Assembly: GCA_949710005.1 (NCBI GenBank)
Contig: OX453287.1
Coordinates: forward strand, 15,648,314-15,712,313
Origin: Ricordea florida
Taxonomy: Eukaryota > Cnidaria > Anthozoa > Corallimorpharia > Ricordeidae
Length of the DNA stretch: 64,000 nt
Direction of reading: 5' to 3'
Shown: positions 35,546 to 46,206 of the stretch, piece by piece
Layout of the letters: every line of letters starts with the position of its first letter
Position numbering within the stretch: the stretch's first letter is position 1
Translations under genes and position numbers: made by a program
Notes under the pieces: model-generated
What the model was told of the DNA's origin: nothing
Databases searched by the model: none
The model's input: the letters and a program-made list of their open reading frames with translations, nothing else

Positions 35546-35850
35546 GGTTAGTAAAATAAGCGGGCGCGAGTGTTGTGAGTGGGGTGGAAAGGGGCTCGAT
35601 ATCCCCCGAGGCTATCCAGTCCCTTCCACTACCGTGGTGGTGCATCATTCACTAGTGTATCAGACCATGGGCTCCTGATCAAACCAATGATCAGGAAGCG
35701 TATATGGGTTGGAAGATGATCAATAACCAGATAAGGTTCGCCTTTAGATCATTTCCCTCGCGAGTATATGACGAGGGCCTCACCCAAACCTAGTTTTCGT
35801 TTGGCGGCAATGGTATTACGGGCTAGCGCGTGACCCCACTGTCTTTTTCT

Positions 35851-36163
35851 CTATGGGATCGAATCCAGCGCCTTTGCCATCTTGCGGTCCGCTTTGTGCT
35901 TGCAGGCTTTTTCTTCCTCGTCGTAGTTCTCTCTACGGAAGCTGCAACTACCATAGTCGGCGTCATGCGTTCTGCATGGCTTTCGCGTCTGTGGGGCCAG
36001 TCGGCTGTTGATAAATCTCAGTGATGGTGCCCGTCTCCGGGTCATAGTCCAACTGCCGGTCGAGGGGGTTGTTGGGTCCGGTGTAGTTGTGGCCGGGTAG
36101 GGTCCAGGCTCTCTCGGGGGCGGGTTGTTTGCCAATGGCCGAGTGGATAATTGGGTAATACAT
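35851..36163 (-). pseudogene. Phospholipase-A2-like domain relic (broken)
   Basis: On the minus strand one frame (from 36163) shows a glycine/proline loop of the Y-x-G-P-x-N-P-L type found in parvovirus-like and related invertebrate PLA2 domains. A different frame, downstream, shows the H-D-x-x-Y catalytic-type motif and a following Cys/Lys-rich helix with a downstream Asp. A frameshift separates them near 35970-35990 and a stop follows in the second frame at about 35850. Related domains occur in densovirus-like insertions and in other invertebrate mobile or host genes, so origin is not decided. It cannot encode a working domain as it stands. Confidence 0.55.
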
Positions 36164-39100
36164 TCATTTCCTATGTACACCAAACATTTAAAGCATTGCA
36201 ACTCTTCTGCTTTTCAAGATATCTTGCTGAAAAAATTCACGAAGCATCAAGTAAGAAACAACGTGTAGAAGTATAAGACTTTTTGCTGCAAACGTTTTCG
36301 TGTAATTATCGATTGGAAACTCAAACAGGTCTGGAAGAACGGCTCCAAAATATAGGACATGAGGGTATTACCGATAACTGAGTCCTGGCAGATCTATAAC
36401 GTCTGTTTGGTCTAACCTTGGTGCACAATTGGTTCAATAACTCACTACCCACTTTCTGGATAACGGGTTCGGCCTTCCTTAGTCCATAGTCTGGACTGAG
36501 GAAGTTTTGTTTTTTATATTTGCAAGTTTTGGTTTTTATAATTGTTTTTTTTTTATAGGTTTTGGTTTCTTAAAGTTACAAGCTTTGGTTTTTTATATTT
36601 AACAAACTGTAAGATTTATCGTGTGCCCATTTTCGTTGTATGAAACGAATTGGCTTGGAATTTTTTCCATTAATGTGTTCTCCAAAAGAAAGCATTCGTG
36701 ACATTTATGCATAATCTATACTTCAGTCATGAATCTAGTTTAATGGACGTGCTAAAGCGTTCCAACTAGTAATCGGACAACTGCGATCCCACCTCGCTTT
36801 TTCTTACCCCAAGCCGGAAAAGCACCCTGGGATCGATTGGTAATAGGAATATCGAAGGTTCGGCTAATCAGTATTGCTAGAACTTGAATTACTATTCTTC
36901 GAGTTAGCTGTTCTGAAAAAAATGCATCTCACAAATTCTCCATGCTCAAAAAAGAAAAAAAATAAGAGGGAAAAAAAAATCTGAAAATAAAAGAAAAATA
37001 TAAAAATACATGCTACTGTGTTTGATTTTCGTAACCCCCAAAGCTTCAAAGAAGAGTGTTTTCCGGATAAAGACTAAACAACTTATGCTTGATAAGAACG
37101 CCATGTTTTGATTGTTCTGATCATGATTTTAAAAACCACCTGCAAAGGAGGATAGTTTGTATTGTATGTGTCAAGTCCTTCTCGAAATTGGCACTTTCAA
37201 GTCAGATCTGTCAGACTTGCGACAGATGAGAGGGTCATTAGCGATTGTTTTTAATTGAGACACTCAAAACCGAACTTTCATTTAAATAGATAATTGGTCC
37301 TAGCTTTGAGGCTGGTTGGGAAACCAGCCATCTTTTTAGCATTTTTGCCATCTCAACTTTACCACCAAAAAACTTAACTTAATTAACACATATAACAATA
37401 TGAATAGCGTCCGAACAAGTAATTATAAGGTCGTAGCCGTCTATAGCTAACTACTATTTTGGGAGAACTTGAATTTGCTGTTTCCGAGTTGCCTGTGACA
37501 ACGCCGAAAAATAAATCTTTCACAAATCTTTCAGGATCAAAAAATACGCCATCTTTTTTATTTCGCAATATAAATAATTTCTTTAATTCAGTTCAACTTT
37601 TTTTTCGATTTACCGAGTGAGGAACTGAACGGGCGGTCGGACTGTTTTGTTGATTAAAAATTAATTAAGGGCGAGTGAAAGTAATGAATTTTTTTTTTGC
37701 TCTTTAATTTTTTCTCCTCCTTTTGAAATTTCCTTTGTTTAGTCTGGAAAAACTCAAAACATTCATGGTCAATGTGTTTTACCTTTGGAAACAATTCGAT
37801 TGAAATTGTATTATCTAACAAGGTTTACCAGTAGTGTCCTGAATAGTGTCAATGTTAGATGCAAAGTTTTGCTTCAGTAATAAAATCACGCTTCTCGTGA
37901 AACGTAACGACTACAAACCAACCGATTTTATCCTTTTGGCAATTTCTTTCTTATTGGAACTCCCTTGTTCATAAGGGTCGTGGAATTAATAATTTAAGCA
38001 AGCAAATCTTATGCTGCTGTGGCACGGCTGTAACAACTAAATATTCAGAACTTGTTTTTCGTCAAATGATAACATCAGCAAACTAAATGAAAACTACCAC
38101 TAGTTCGGTGATGTACCTGTACTGCATTTTACCGTGGTATTGGGATTATTTGTTCTACGAAACAGGGTGCATCTAATTTTTCCCCAATCCTTTTGTAAAA
38201 CAATGCTGTGCTAAGCTTTCCGCTTTCTTTACGAGGGACTGACTGAACTGCAGTGCCGATGACTGTTTTACTCTACTTCCGTGACAGTAGTGCCGCTTCC
38301 CGTCTGTCAACTTTGCCAAGAATCAGTGTGTTCATTCTTTAACCGGCGTAAATCATGTAAATTATGAAACGGTTCTTTCAACTTGTGCTGTTCGTCGTCT
38401 TTCTTAATAAAAATATTACTCAAATCAAAGATACTAGCTTTTTTTAAAAATCTTTCAAACTTGTACTTTTACTTAGATGAACTTACCTCGAAGTCAGTTT
38501 TGCACAGAGCGTCCGATCCAGCTTGCAAATCAGTACGTCCAAAGTAACAAAGCAGAGATTTCTTGCCTTTGGTAATAAATGTGCTTGCAATATACTTTGT
38601 CAAATATCGTTCGCGTGTGTTGCTTGTTCGAATCGATTTAAAGACCATTGAATTGTAAACACAGTTCGTCTCCAAGCCGACTGAACGATTTACAACCTGG
38701 TAGTACAAGCTATAACTGACTGATGCTTGCCTTGTTCACTTCAACAGAAGAAAATTATCTTTCTTCGGTCGTTGTCGCGCCTCTAATTAGAATTGACATT
38801 GTTTTCTTTTTTCAATGCTCGTAGTCTAATATTTATTCCATATGCCGGTTTCCTTAGCAGATATGAAGGAAGTTATATAGTTACTTCCTGCGGAAGTTTG
38901 ATTTTTTCAGTTTTGAAAACGTTTACCACTCACGCTTGAACGAACCACTCTCTCAAAGAAATTTGTTTTATGACAGCGAGTATAAAAAATGATTTTATAA
39001 CACGGGAAAACATCACTCTTTGAACTGTCTCATTCCCCACCCTAAACTGAATCAGTTTCTTGCAGTCAGCGGGGGAAAACCATAGTCCCTAAATATAAAG

Positions 39101-39829
39101 TCATTTATCAAACGCACAGCACCGCTGAAATTGATGGTTTCAGCGAAACCAGACAATTTAATACACAAACTCAAACATACCGTACGCCTGCGTTAATTTT
39201 CTTGTATTAATTGAGTGAGCTTCCAACTAAACAGTTTATATATGAGCATGCTTTTTCTTATAATCAAAGCAGCGCTTGTTATTTTCTTAATAATGGAACA
39301 GGCCATTCCCATCGACCCGAGAATTTTTGATAGTAAAAATTCATAACCCGGCGCTTTTCAACTCTCACGCTGTTTTTGCAAAGCTGGAGTAATTTCTCGC
39401 TTGGCACCCTGAATAAATTAATTGAGTTATATTTTCTGTTATAATGAAATTTTGTCAATAGTCAGGATTAGAGAACGCTTTTGTTCAGGTCTTGTTGTAT
39501 TGAATTCATCTCTCATACAACACTGACATCCAATTAGAGTCAGAACTTCCGTTATTTATACTTAGAAGTAATAATCTCGTTCAGTTTTACATTTGGTTTA
39601 CACGGCACTATTATTCTTATTTTTCTTTTATTATTCTTTTGCGGGCTCTACATTAAGTAAGGCCCAAACCAGGAACTGACGTGACAGAAGAAAAGTTATA
39701 TTTATGACTTATCGCTTTTGCTATTCTTTTCTGTTAGTTCCTGCAGAGAAATTTCTTGAAATTAAAAATAATCAATCAGTGTGTTTCTCAGTAGTAACTC
39801 TATTCAATTCCGGCGTCAAATCTTGATTC

Positions 39830-40190
39830 ACACAATGTGGCTCTCACTGGTCAACCCATTCACTCTTAAATTCAAACCTCATGCATGGAGGTTCTAACTT
39901 TTTTAAAATTAAAATTTTCTAAACGTAACCCGCATTGTTTAACCTTGAGTCATGCAATGTCTGAACCTGTCACCCTTTCACTCTCTAACTCAGATTTTGA
40001 GTCATACACTACCGCTAGCCACCTCGTACTCTGAGTGAAATTAACCGTATATTGTCATGCCATCTTGAAACACCGAGACTCGAGTCATAGAGCATGGTTA
40101 TTACATTTCCGAGGGTCAAACCTTGATCTACACTAAATTTCGTACTAACGTTTTCTTCTCTAAATCTTATGACCAAACCTTGGGTTAAAT
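39830..40190 (+). repeat. Second cluster of the glass-intron repeat family
   Basis: Phrases such as CCTTGAGTCATGCAATG, GAGTCATAGAGCATGG and ACCTTGATCTACAC match the diverged units at 12470-14880. Confidence 0.5.
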
Positions 40191-40836
40191 ACTATTATTG
40201 CTTAAATATATATATTCCAATTTTCTTTCCGCAGTCAACCTTCGCGGGTGTCCTCCAGAAAAAATCTCGTACGCGCGCTGTTTTCAAGGAAACCCCCCAA
40301 AACTATATATCAACAGAAAGGTTATAAAATGTAAAATTCGATAAATTATGTCTTCTCTTGGATTTTGCTTTCCAAAGACGGCAGAAGCCGTCAACTTCAA
40401 AATGACCGACTGACATTCCAGTGAATTAGTTGGGTAACAAATGCGATCGTTCAAGCAAAATAACTGTGCAGTGTTAATCACAAAGCGTCAATCTCCAAAA
40501 GAGTGTCAGCATTTTCTTTTATTTCTATTGGTTATCTTTTTATAGATCTGTCAAGTTCGACTATCGAAAAATTCGCGTAACCTATTGCGTTAGAGGCTGC
40601 CATGAGAAAAGTATTTAAAATAAGGGAATTCACTGACACTCAGTTTTGTTCCATATCTATCACTGAATGTTCGGACAAAATTTCATGGAAAACCGTAAAA
40701 TCTGCATAGCCTATTTATACTACTACATGAGAAATATCTGTAATTTGATTGGCTAAGAGCAGTGGTATTTCTGCTTAATTTGCAATACCTACATGTGAAA
40801 ATTACAAACCTTTTGCGAGTAGTAGTATAAACAAAT

Positions 40837-40996
40837 AATAGCATGATTTGTACGTGATATTTGGTATAAATACCACTCGAGATATTTCAAAATTGTCTCA
40901 AATTTCACTCGCCTAACGGCTCTTGAAATTACGTACAACAATTTTGAAATATCCCTCGTGGTATTTACACCAAATATCACTACAAACCATGCTATT
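40837..40996. mobile_element. 160-bp foldback MITE
   Basis: Near-perfect inverted arms: AATAGCATGATTTGTA, GTGATATTTGGTATAAATAC and GAGATATTTCAAAATTG at the left recur inverted at the right end. An adjacent TATACTACTACATG / GTAGTAGTATA pair (40717-40833) may be another nested copy. Confidence 0.8.
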
Positions 40997-41382
40997 ACCT
41001 ATACTAATTCATTTAAAGAGAAGGGATTCTCTCGAAAAACGAGTGCGAGTTTTCGCCTTCTAAAGATTTATAAACGTTTCACGCCATCACAGAGGAATGC
41101 ATGTGTCAACTTGGGAAACACGTAGCCAACGAAATAACAGAACTCCTAGCGTTCACGGTATGCAAAGTTGAGGTTTGCGGGAAAGCGATAGTATCGCAGT
41201 CACGTTCCAGGCGCAACATTTTAGCTGTGGTCAATTATGGACAAAACGAAAGAAAAGCGACGTGCTTCCCCGAAACAAAAACAAACCGAGGAACAAGTGC
41301 CGCAGCGCGGTTTCAAGGAGGCACTCGTTACGGACGCGAGATCTTTTGGTTAAATTTTGATAAAGGTTTTAGTACCGGGGAT

Positions 41383-41502
41383 ATACCGTAAAATTCCGAA
41401 AATGAGCCCCTCCATGTATAAGCCCCTCCGAAAAGAAGCCCCCGCAAAAAAGGAACTTTGGAGAAGTAATATAAGCCCCGGTGCTTATTTTTGGAATTTT
41501 AG
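41383..41502. mobile_element. Short MITE (ATACCGTAAAATTCC ends)
   Basis: ACCGTAAAATTCCGAAAATG at the left and TTTTTGGAATTTTAG at the right are inverted, and AGCCCC tracts sit inside each arm. Confidence 0.55.
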
Positions 41503-42315
41503 CTATTTTGTTGGGAAAGTACGAATATTCCCAACTGTGATAACTTTAATTTATTATTAATAAAAAATCTCTTTTTCCCACTAACTCGTGCGCGTTTTAA
41601 TATTTTACTGAGCTACATTTTTTCGGGAAATGATACCTTAAATAACGAAATTTAATTTTCCTGACAAACAAACAAACAAAAATAAATCGACGAAGCTAGT
41701 CCCGCGAAGGTTTGAAGTAACCCTGAGCCATGCTATGTTACAGTGAAGTTAAAATTTGGTCCCTCAGTCCGGCGACGTTCATGATCAACTTTTATGATGT
41801 ATATAAGTCTTTATACAATGTGGCTCCAAGATTCCCACCTTTCACCTCCCTACTGACAATTCTTGGGTGGTTATGTTAGCTTTTATAGCAATAATCTTAA
41901 CTTTAACTCGTCACGTTTAATTTCTCGGAGATGAATAGTGAGTTCATCCGTTCCAAGTTAATGACCAGGCGAGTTAGCAACGACGGCTAATTTCCTCCTA
42001 AATGCATTGAAAACACTTTTTGGGCTATCCAGAGTACTTTCCGATCTCTAGAAATGCATTCTAAGCGGTGCTATAAAATTTACATCTGTTCGGTTGTCCT
42101 AGCAACTTAACTCTTGTCGAATTTACAAGGGCCATGCAGTATTATTTTCCCGAAAAATTTAGATACAGTTTTAAGTTTTACGAAAGTGAGTTTTTCTGAT
42201 TCCTCTCTCCATCACATTTTTCGGATCCGAAAAGTTTAGGTTTACTTTTCCTATGTAAAATAGGCTAATTTGGGGACAGAAATGCAAAAAATTACACTAA
42301 AGAAAATTTTATCGA

Positions 42316-42317
42316 AT

Positions 42318-42368
<51 letters not shown>

Positions 42369-42369
42369 T
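42316..42369 (+). repeat. (TTTA)n microsatellite
   Basis: About 13 uninterrupted TTTA units, forming the 3' tail of the minus-strand LINE. Confidence 0.95.
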
Positions 42370-43110
42370 ATGCAATATTTCAACAGGCCACCCAATTCAG
42401 CGTAGGCTGGTTTAAATGGGGGCCTGCAAACAATTTACAAGACATACATTTCAATACATTACATCACATTACATAAACTCATTACAATTACATTTCATGC
42501 AGAAAAAAGGCGAAATAGTGCAGAACTATTTACAAAGATACTGTTTCAATTTTGTTTTAAAATTAGGTAGAGAAGTTATACTTCTCAGATAGGCCGGGAG
42601 TGTGTTCCATACTTTGGCACCGTTATATAAAAAAGAGCTCTGAAACTTTAGATGTTTTAGCCAGAGGTAAACGGATTTGGTCTTTATGTCTAGTATTGTA
42701 AGTATGGAAATCACGAGAAAAGGAGAATTGGTTAAGAAGATAAACAGGTGCTAGGCCATGCAGGCACTTAAAAACAAGTAAAAAAATTTGATAATTGCGG
42801 CGCGCCTCTAGCGAAGGCCATCTTAGCGTATTACGAACTTCAGACTGCTGAACAGTTCTGGACTCAATTATGCTAACAGCACGCCGCTGCAGCCTGTCGA
42901 GATATAGCTGCGGTTTGTCTGTCCGCAGCCACCCCAGACAGCAGAGCAGTAGTCAAATAATGGAAGTACCATAGACTCATACAAAGTGATGCAAGCCTCT
43001 CGAGGAACGACCCTACGGGCTTTCCGTAGCATGCCCAACCTGGATGATATTTTGGAGGATATATATTCCAAGAGAGGGTTGGGTCAAGCATGACTCCAAG
43101 ATTAGATATG
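42316..43110 (-). mobile_element. Truncated, decayed LINE fragment
   Basis: On the minus strand, frames with YESMVLPLFDYCSAVWG and, further on, LYNGAKVWNTLPAYLR and NFKTKLKQYL match the post-catalytic C-terminal region of non-LTR reverse transcriptases. Frames are broken by shifts. The 3' end is a (TAAA)n tract (TTTA repeats at 42316-42369 on the plus strand). Confidence 0.8.
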
Positions 43111-43322
43111 CTATGAAAATTGTACATGAATGGAACGGTCATCTAGAAAGTTTTAGCCTTCCTCAAGCTATAGAAAATTCTAGGCAATTTTTGCTTCTCC
43201 GAACAGATATTTCACAGAAAACAGTCGTTGGGTGCCCCAGAGCTAGCGTTACTCGAAAGTCCCGAAACCTTTCGGAACTTTTTCGGGCACAATAAGTGAG
43301 AACCAAAGTAAACATAATATTA

Positions 43323-43718
43323 CAGGGGCACCCAACGAGAATATAGTTCAAAATCATAAACATAGCATTGTTAAAGTGTTTTAGTATTTAAAAGGTAGAT
43401 ATAAGCATATTTTTATCCTCTAAAATTTTTCAATCTGTTCGGATTTCCTAGCTAAAAGTCTTGTGATCCGAAAATTATAGCAATCAAAACTTTCCTTTTC
43501 GAAAATTTCAGCCAGAAAAAAGGCTCCCGAAAATTCTAGGTGACATTTTTACGTTAAAAATCCGTTAAAAATGGGCAATAATACCATTTTTTAGATGTTC
43601 GAAAATCCTAGGAGAGGCAAACAAGCAAGAAATTTTTTTTAACAAATGTTCCGAAAATTCTAGATCTCAATCGTCTTCCGAACAGATATTTTCCGAAAAT
43701 TGACTTTGGGTGCCCCTG
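43323..43718. mobile_element. 396-bp hAT-like MITE
   Basis: Starts CAGGGGCACCCAA and ends with its imperfect complement (TTGGGTGCCCCTG), with ATATTA directly repeated at both flanks (43317-43322 and 43719-43724). A partial right end of the same family (CCGAACAGATATTT through GGGTGCCCC) lies just outside at about 43198-43237. Confidence 0.7.
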
Positions 43719-44270
43719 ATATTATAGTTAATCTTAGCAAGACACTGTCAAGGATAAAATGACCACTTGAACTGAACAGTTCGGTGGTACTCTCCTTCCA
43801 TTACTTCCCAGTAATTAATTGGTGCCAATTGGTTTCGAAGTAGTCAAAACAGAAACAGAAATTGGCAAAGTGCGACTTGGTCTGTAGAATACACTTTTCG
43901 ACATAACAAAAGGGAATACTCGACATAGTTAGCGTAGACTCTGGGAGTGAAAATGAAATGAAAGGGAAAAGTTCGATAAAGCTACACAGCTTGTATGACT
44001 ACATGGTGGAGAGGAAAACAGTTTGAGTTTGATTCTATCTACATTCAGGATGCGAATAACGTTCACCATGGGCTCAGGACTGTGTTCGCTTGTAATGCGA
44101 TCGCATCACGCTTCTATCGGTCATGGACGTCAAGTTCCCATCACATCACTATCCAATATAAACTCTCTTTCATTTCGCGTTGTGATATGACTTTAAGTTT
44201 GGCAAAGTATCTGGGAATCAAATGTTTTAAAGTGACAACCAAATTGGGAATGATTTCCGCATAGGTCCCT

Positions 44271-44377
44271 CCTTCATTATGCATGCTGTAGCCATACTGT
44301 TTCATTCTACAATGACAAGAAATGTTTACATCTGCATTACCCTAAACAATTCATCTGCTGCATGCATAATGAAGTAG
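44271..44377. repeat. Inverted repeat upstream of DOCK exon 1
   Basis: CCTTCATTATGCATGC at the left and GCATGCATAATGAAG at the right enclose about 75 bp. Small MITE or foldback relic. Confidence 0.6.
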
Positions 44378-44627
44378 ATCTCTGTGCGGAAATCTTACCC
44401 CACATTGTGTAAGCACTCTTGAAGTAGAAAGGAAGTCACTAAAATCGTCCGCTGTGAACTCCTGAGGAAGTTGGAAGGAACAGACTCGAGTTCGTCTATG
44501 CGTTTGGTCAGCGGACTACCACCCGGAAATTCCACGCGCCAAGTGAGGAAGAAGGGAGGGAACTTCGGGATGTGTTGATGTTTCACATTTGATTGCAGAA
44601 CGTTGTGGGCGAAGGCACAGTGGAAAG

Positions 44628-44670
44628 ATGACAGTGTGGAGAGCCCTGAAGACTCCAAAACTTGGAGTAG
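44628..44670 (+). CDS. DOCK1: DOCK coding exon 1
   Basis: ATG to donor GTA G/GTGAGT; 14 codons plus one base. MTVWRALKTPKLGV parallels the short W-containing DOCK N-terminus ending in G-V-A before the SH3 domain, which fixes this start. Confidence 0.85.
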
Positions 44671-46095
44671 GTGAGTGAAATAACTAAATTCTAACGGAAA
44701 ATGAGCTAAACGAAGTCTGCATTGAATTGATTTACAGTGCCTGACCACGCATTAATCACCAAGCCACTTTCCAGTCTGATTTTCGATCCACGGCATTTTC
44801 CTCTTTTCAGCTATCTACAACTACCACGCTAAGGGACTTTACCAGCTTGAACTCCAGCTTGGTGAAACAGTCCAAATATTGGAGGAGAATGGAGGTATTT
44901 ATTTACGTGCACATGAATTTACAGTGGACTGTATGTTTACATGTATGTTATCTTGACTGATCATGTATTCTCGAACTTCCTGTCAGTTGCCCCATCAGTT
45001 TCGAATGAATTGTTTGGGTAGGTTTCATTTTTACCCCATACCGCATTATGGATGCTGTATCTGAATTACAGACAGTAATGCACGTGCAACCATTTCTTGT
45101 TTTCGGATAGCGAAACTGTGCAGCTACATGATGCATAGTAAAGTATGGGGTTATATGGAAATCTAGCAATGTTTCACTAACCGATCTTAGAGAGTGAATG
45201 GTGTTGTGTTTGCAGATTGATGTTCACGTACATATTGCCCACGGCATACTTAATCGATGGAATCGATATAATTGATACCCAATCGATAACTATCAATCGA
45301 TTACTATTGGAAATCGATGATCAATCGATGAGCGACGTTTCCGTGATTTGTGATCGATTATTGACAATCATTGATTACCAGCCATCTGATTGATATCGAT
45401 AACTTGCGTTTTTGGGGTGTTATTGTTGTTTTCAATCTCTTGAGGATGGAGATCAACACAAAAACGCCACAAAGACGCAGACAAAGACGCAGAAACATTA
45501 CAGTTCATGATTTTACTAATTTTATTTCAAAGATCACAGTTAAGTGGCATTTAGGAGAATTATGAATTGAATCTTTGAAGTAGCAGGGTTACTTGGATGC
45601 ACGTGTGGCAAAAGTGACACAGTTCTTTTGCGATGAGGGTAGGTTAGCAGTGTATATTATTGGCCCTAATCTCATCTGTTTTGTCTAAAGGGTGGTTCAG
45701 AGGTTTTTCATTACGGAATAAAGCTACCAAGGTATGCACGCAGTGAGATGTTTTGATTTGTTAGCTTAATTGTTGCATTGTGTATTTCTTTTTTGCTGAC
45801 CATAAGTTGGCAAACGCACATGTATCATTTAATGGCTATGTTGTGCTGAGGTGAGATTCAATTGGGTTCAATTACAATAATATTATACATTTAGAAAACA
45901 GTCTGAAGAAAATAGGCACGCTGATTGGTTAGAATTTGTGTTTCTATAACTTGATAGAAACACAGAACTAGCACGAGCTGTTGACGTAATGATGATGCGG
46001 CAAAGAGAATTTACATTTTGGTCATCAAAGTTAACAAGTTGTTTTCCTTTCTTTCCTCGCGGTGTTTTCTAAAAGAAATAGAAAACATGTTCTTT

Positions 46096-46128
<33 letters not shown>

Positions 46129-46143
46129 AGTTTGGGAGAACTC

Positions 46144-46174
<31 letters not shown>

Positions 46175-46175
46175 C

Positions 46176-46206
<31 letters not shown>

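Larger units (their letters stand above)
33520..44627. other. Gene-poor stretch upstream of DOCK
   Basis: Contains A/G-rich simple sequence (34203-34270), a GGACCGGTTG minisatellite, a hAT-like fragment, a broken PLA2-like relic, MITEs at 40837-40996, 41383-41502, 43323-43718 and 44271-44377, and a LINE fragment. A 79-codon minus-strand ORF at 38469-38708 ends at a perfect GAG/GTAAGT donor but has no motif or proven start. No complete gene is supported. Confidence 0.5.
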
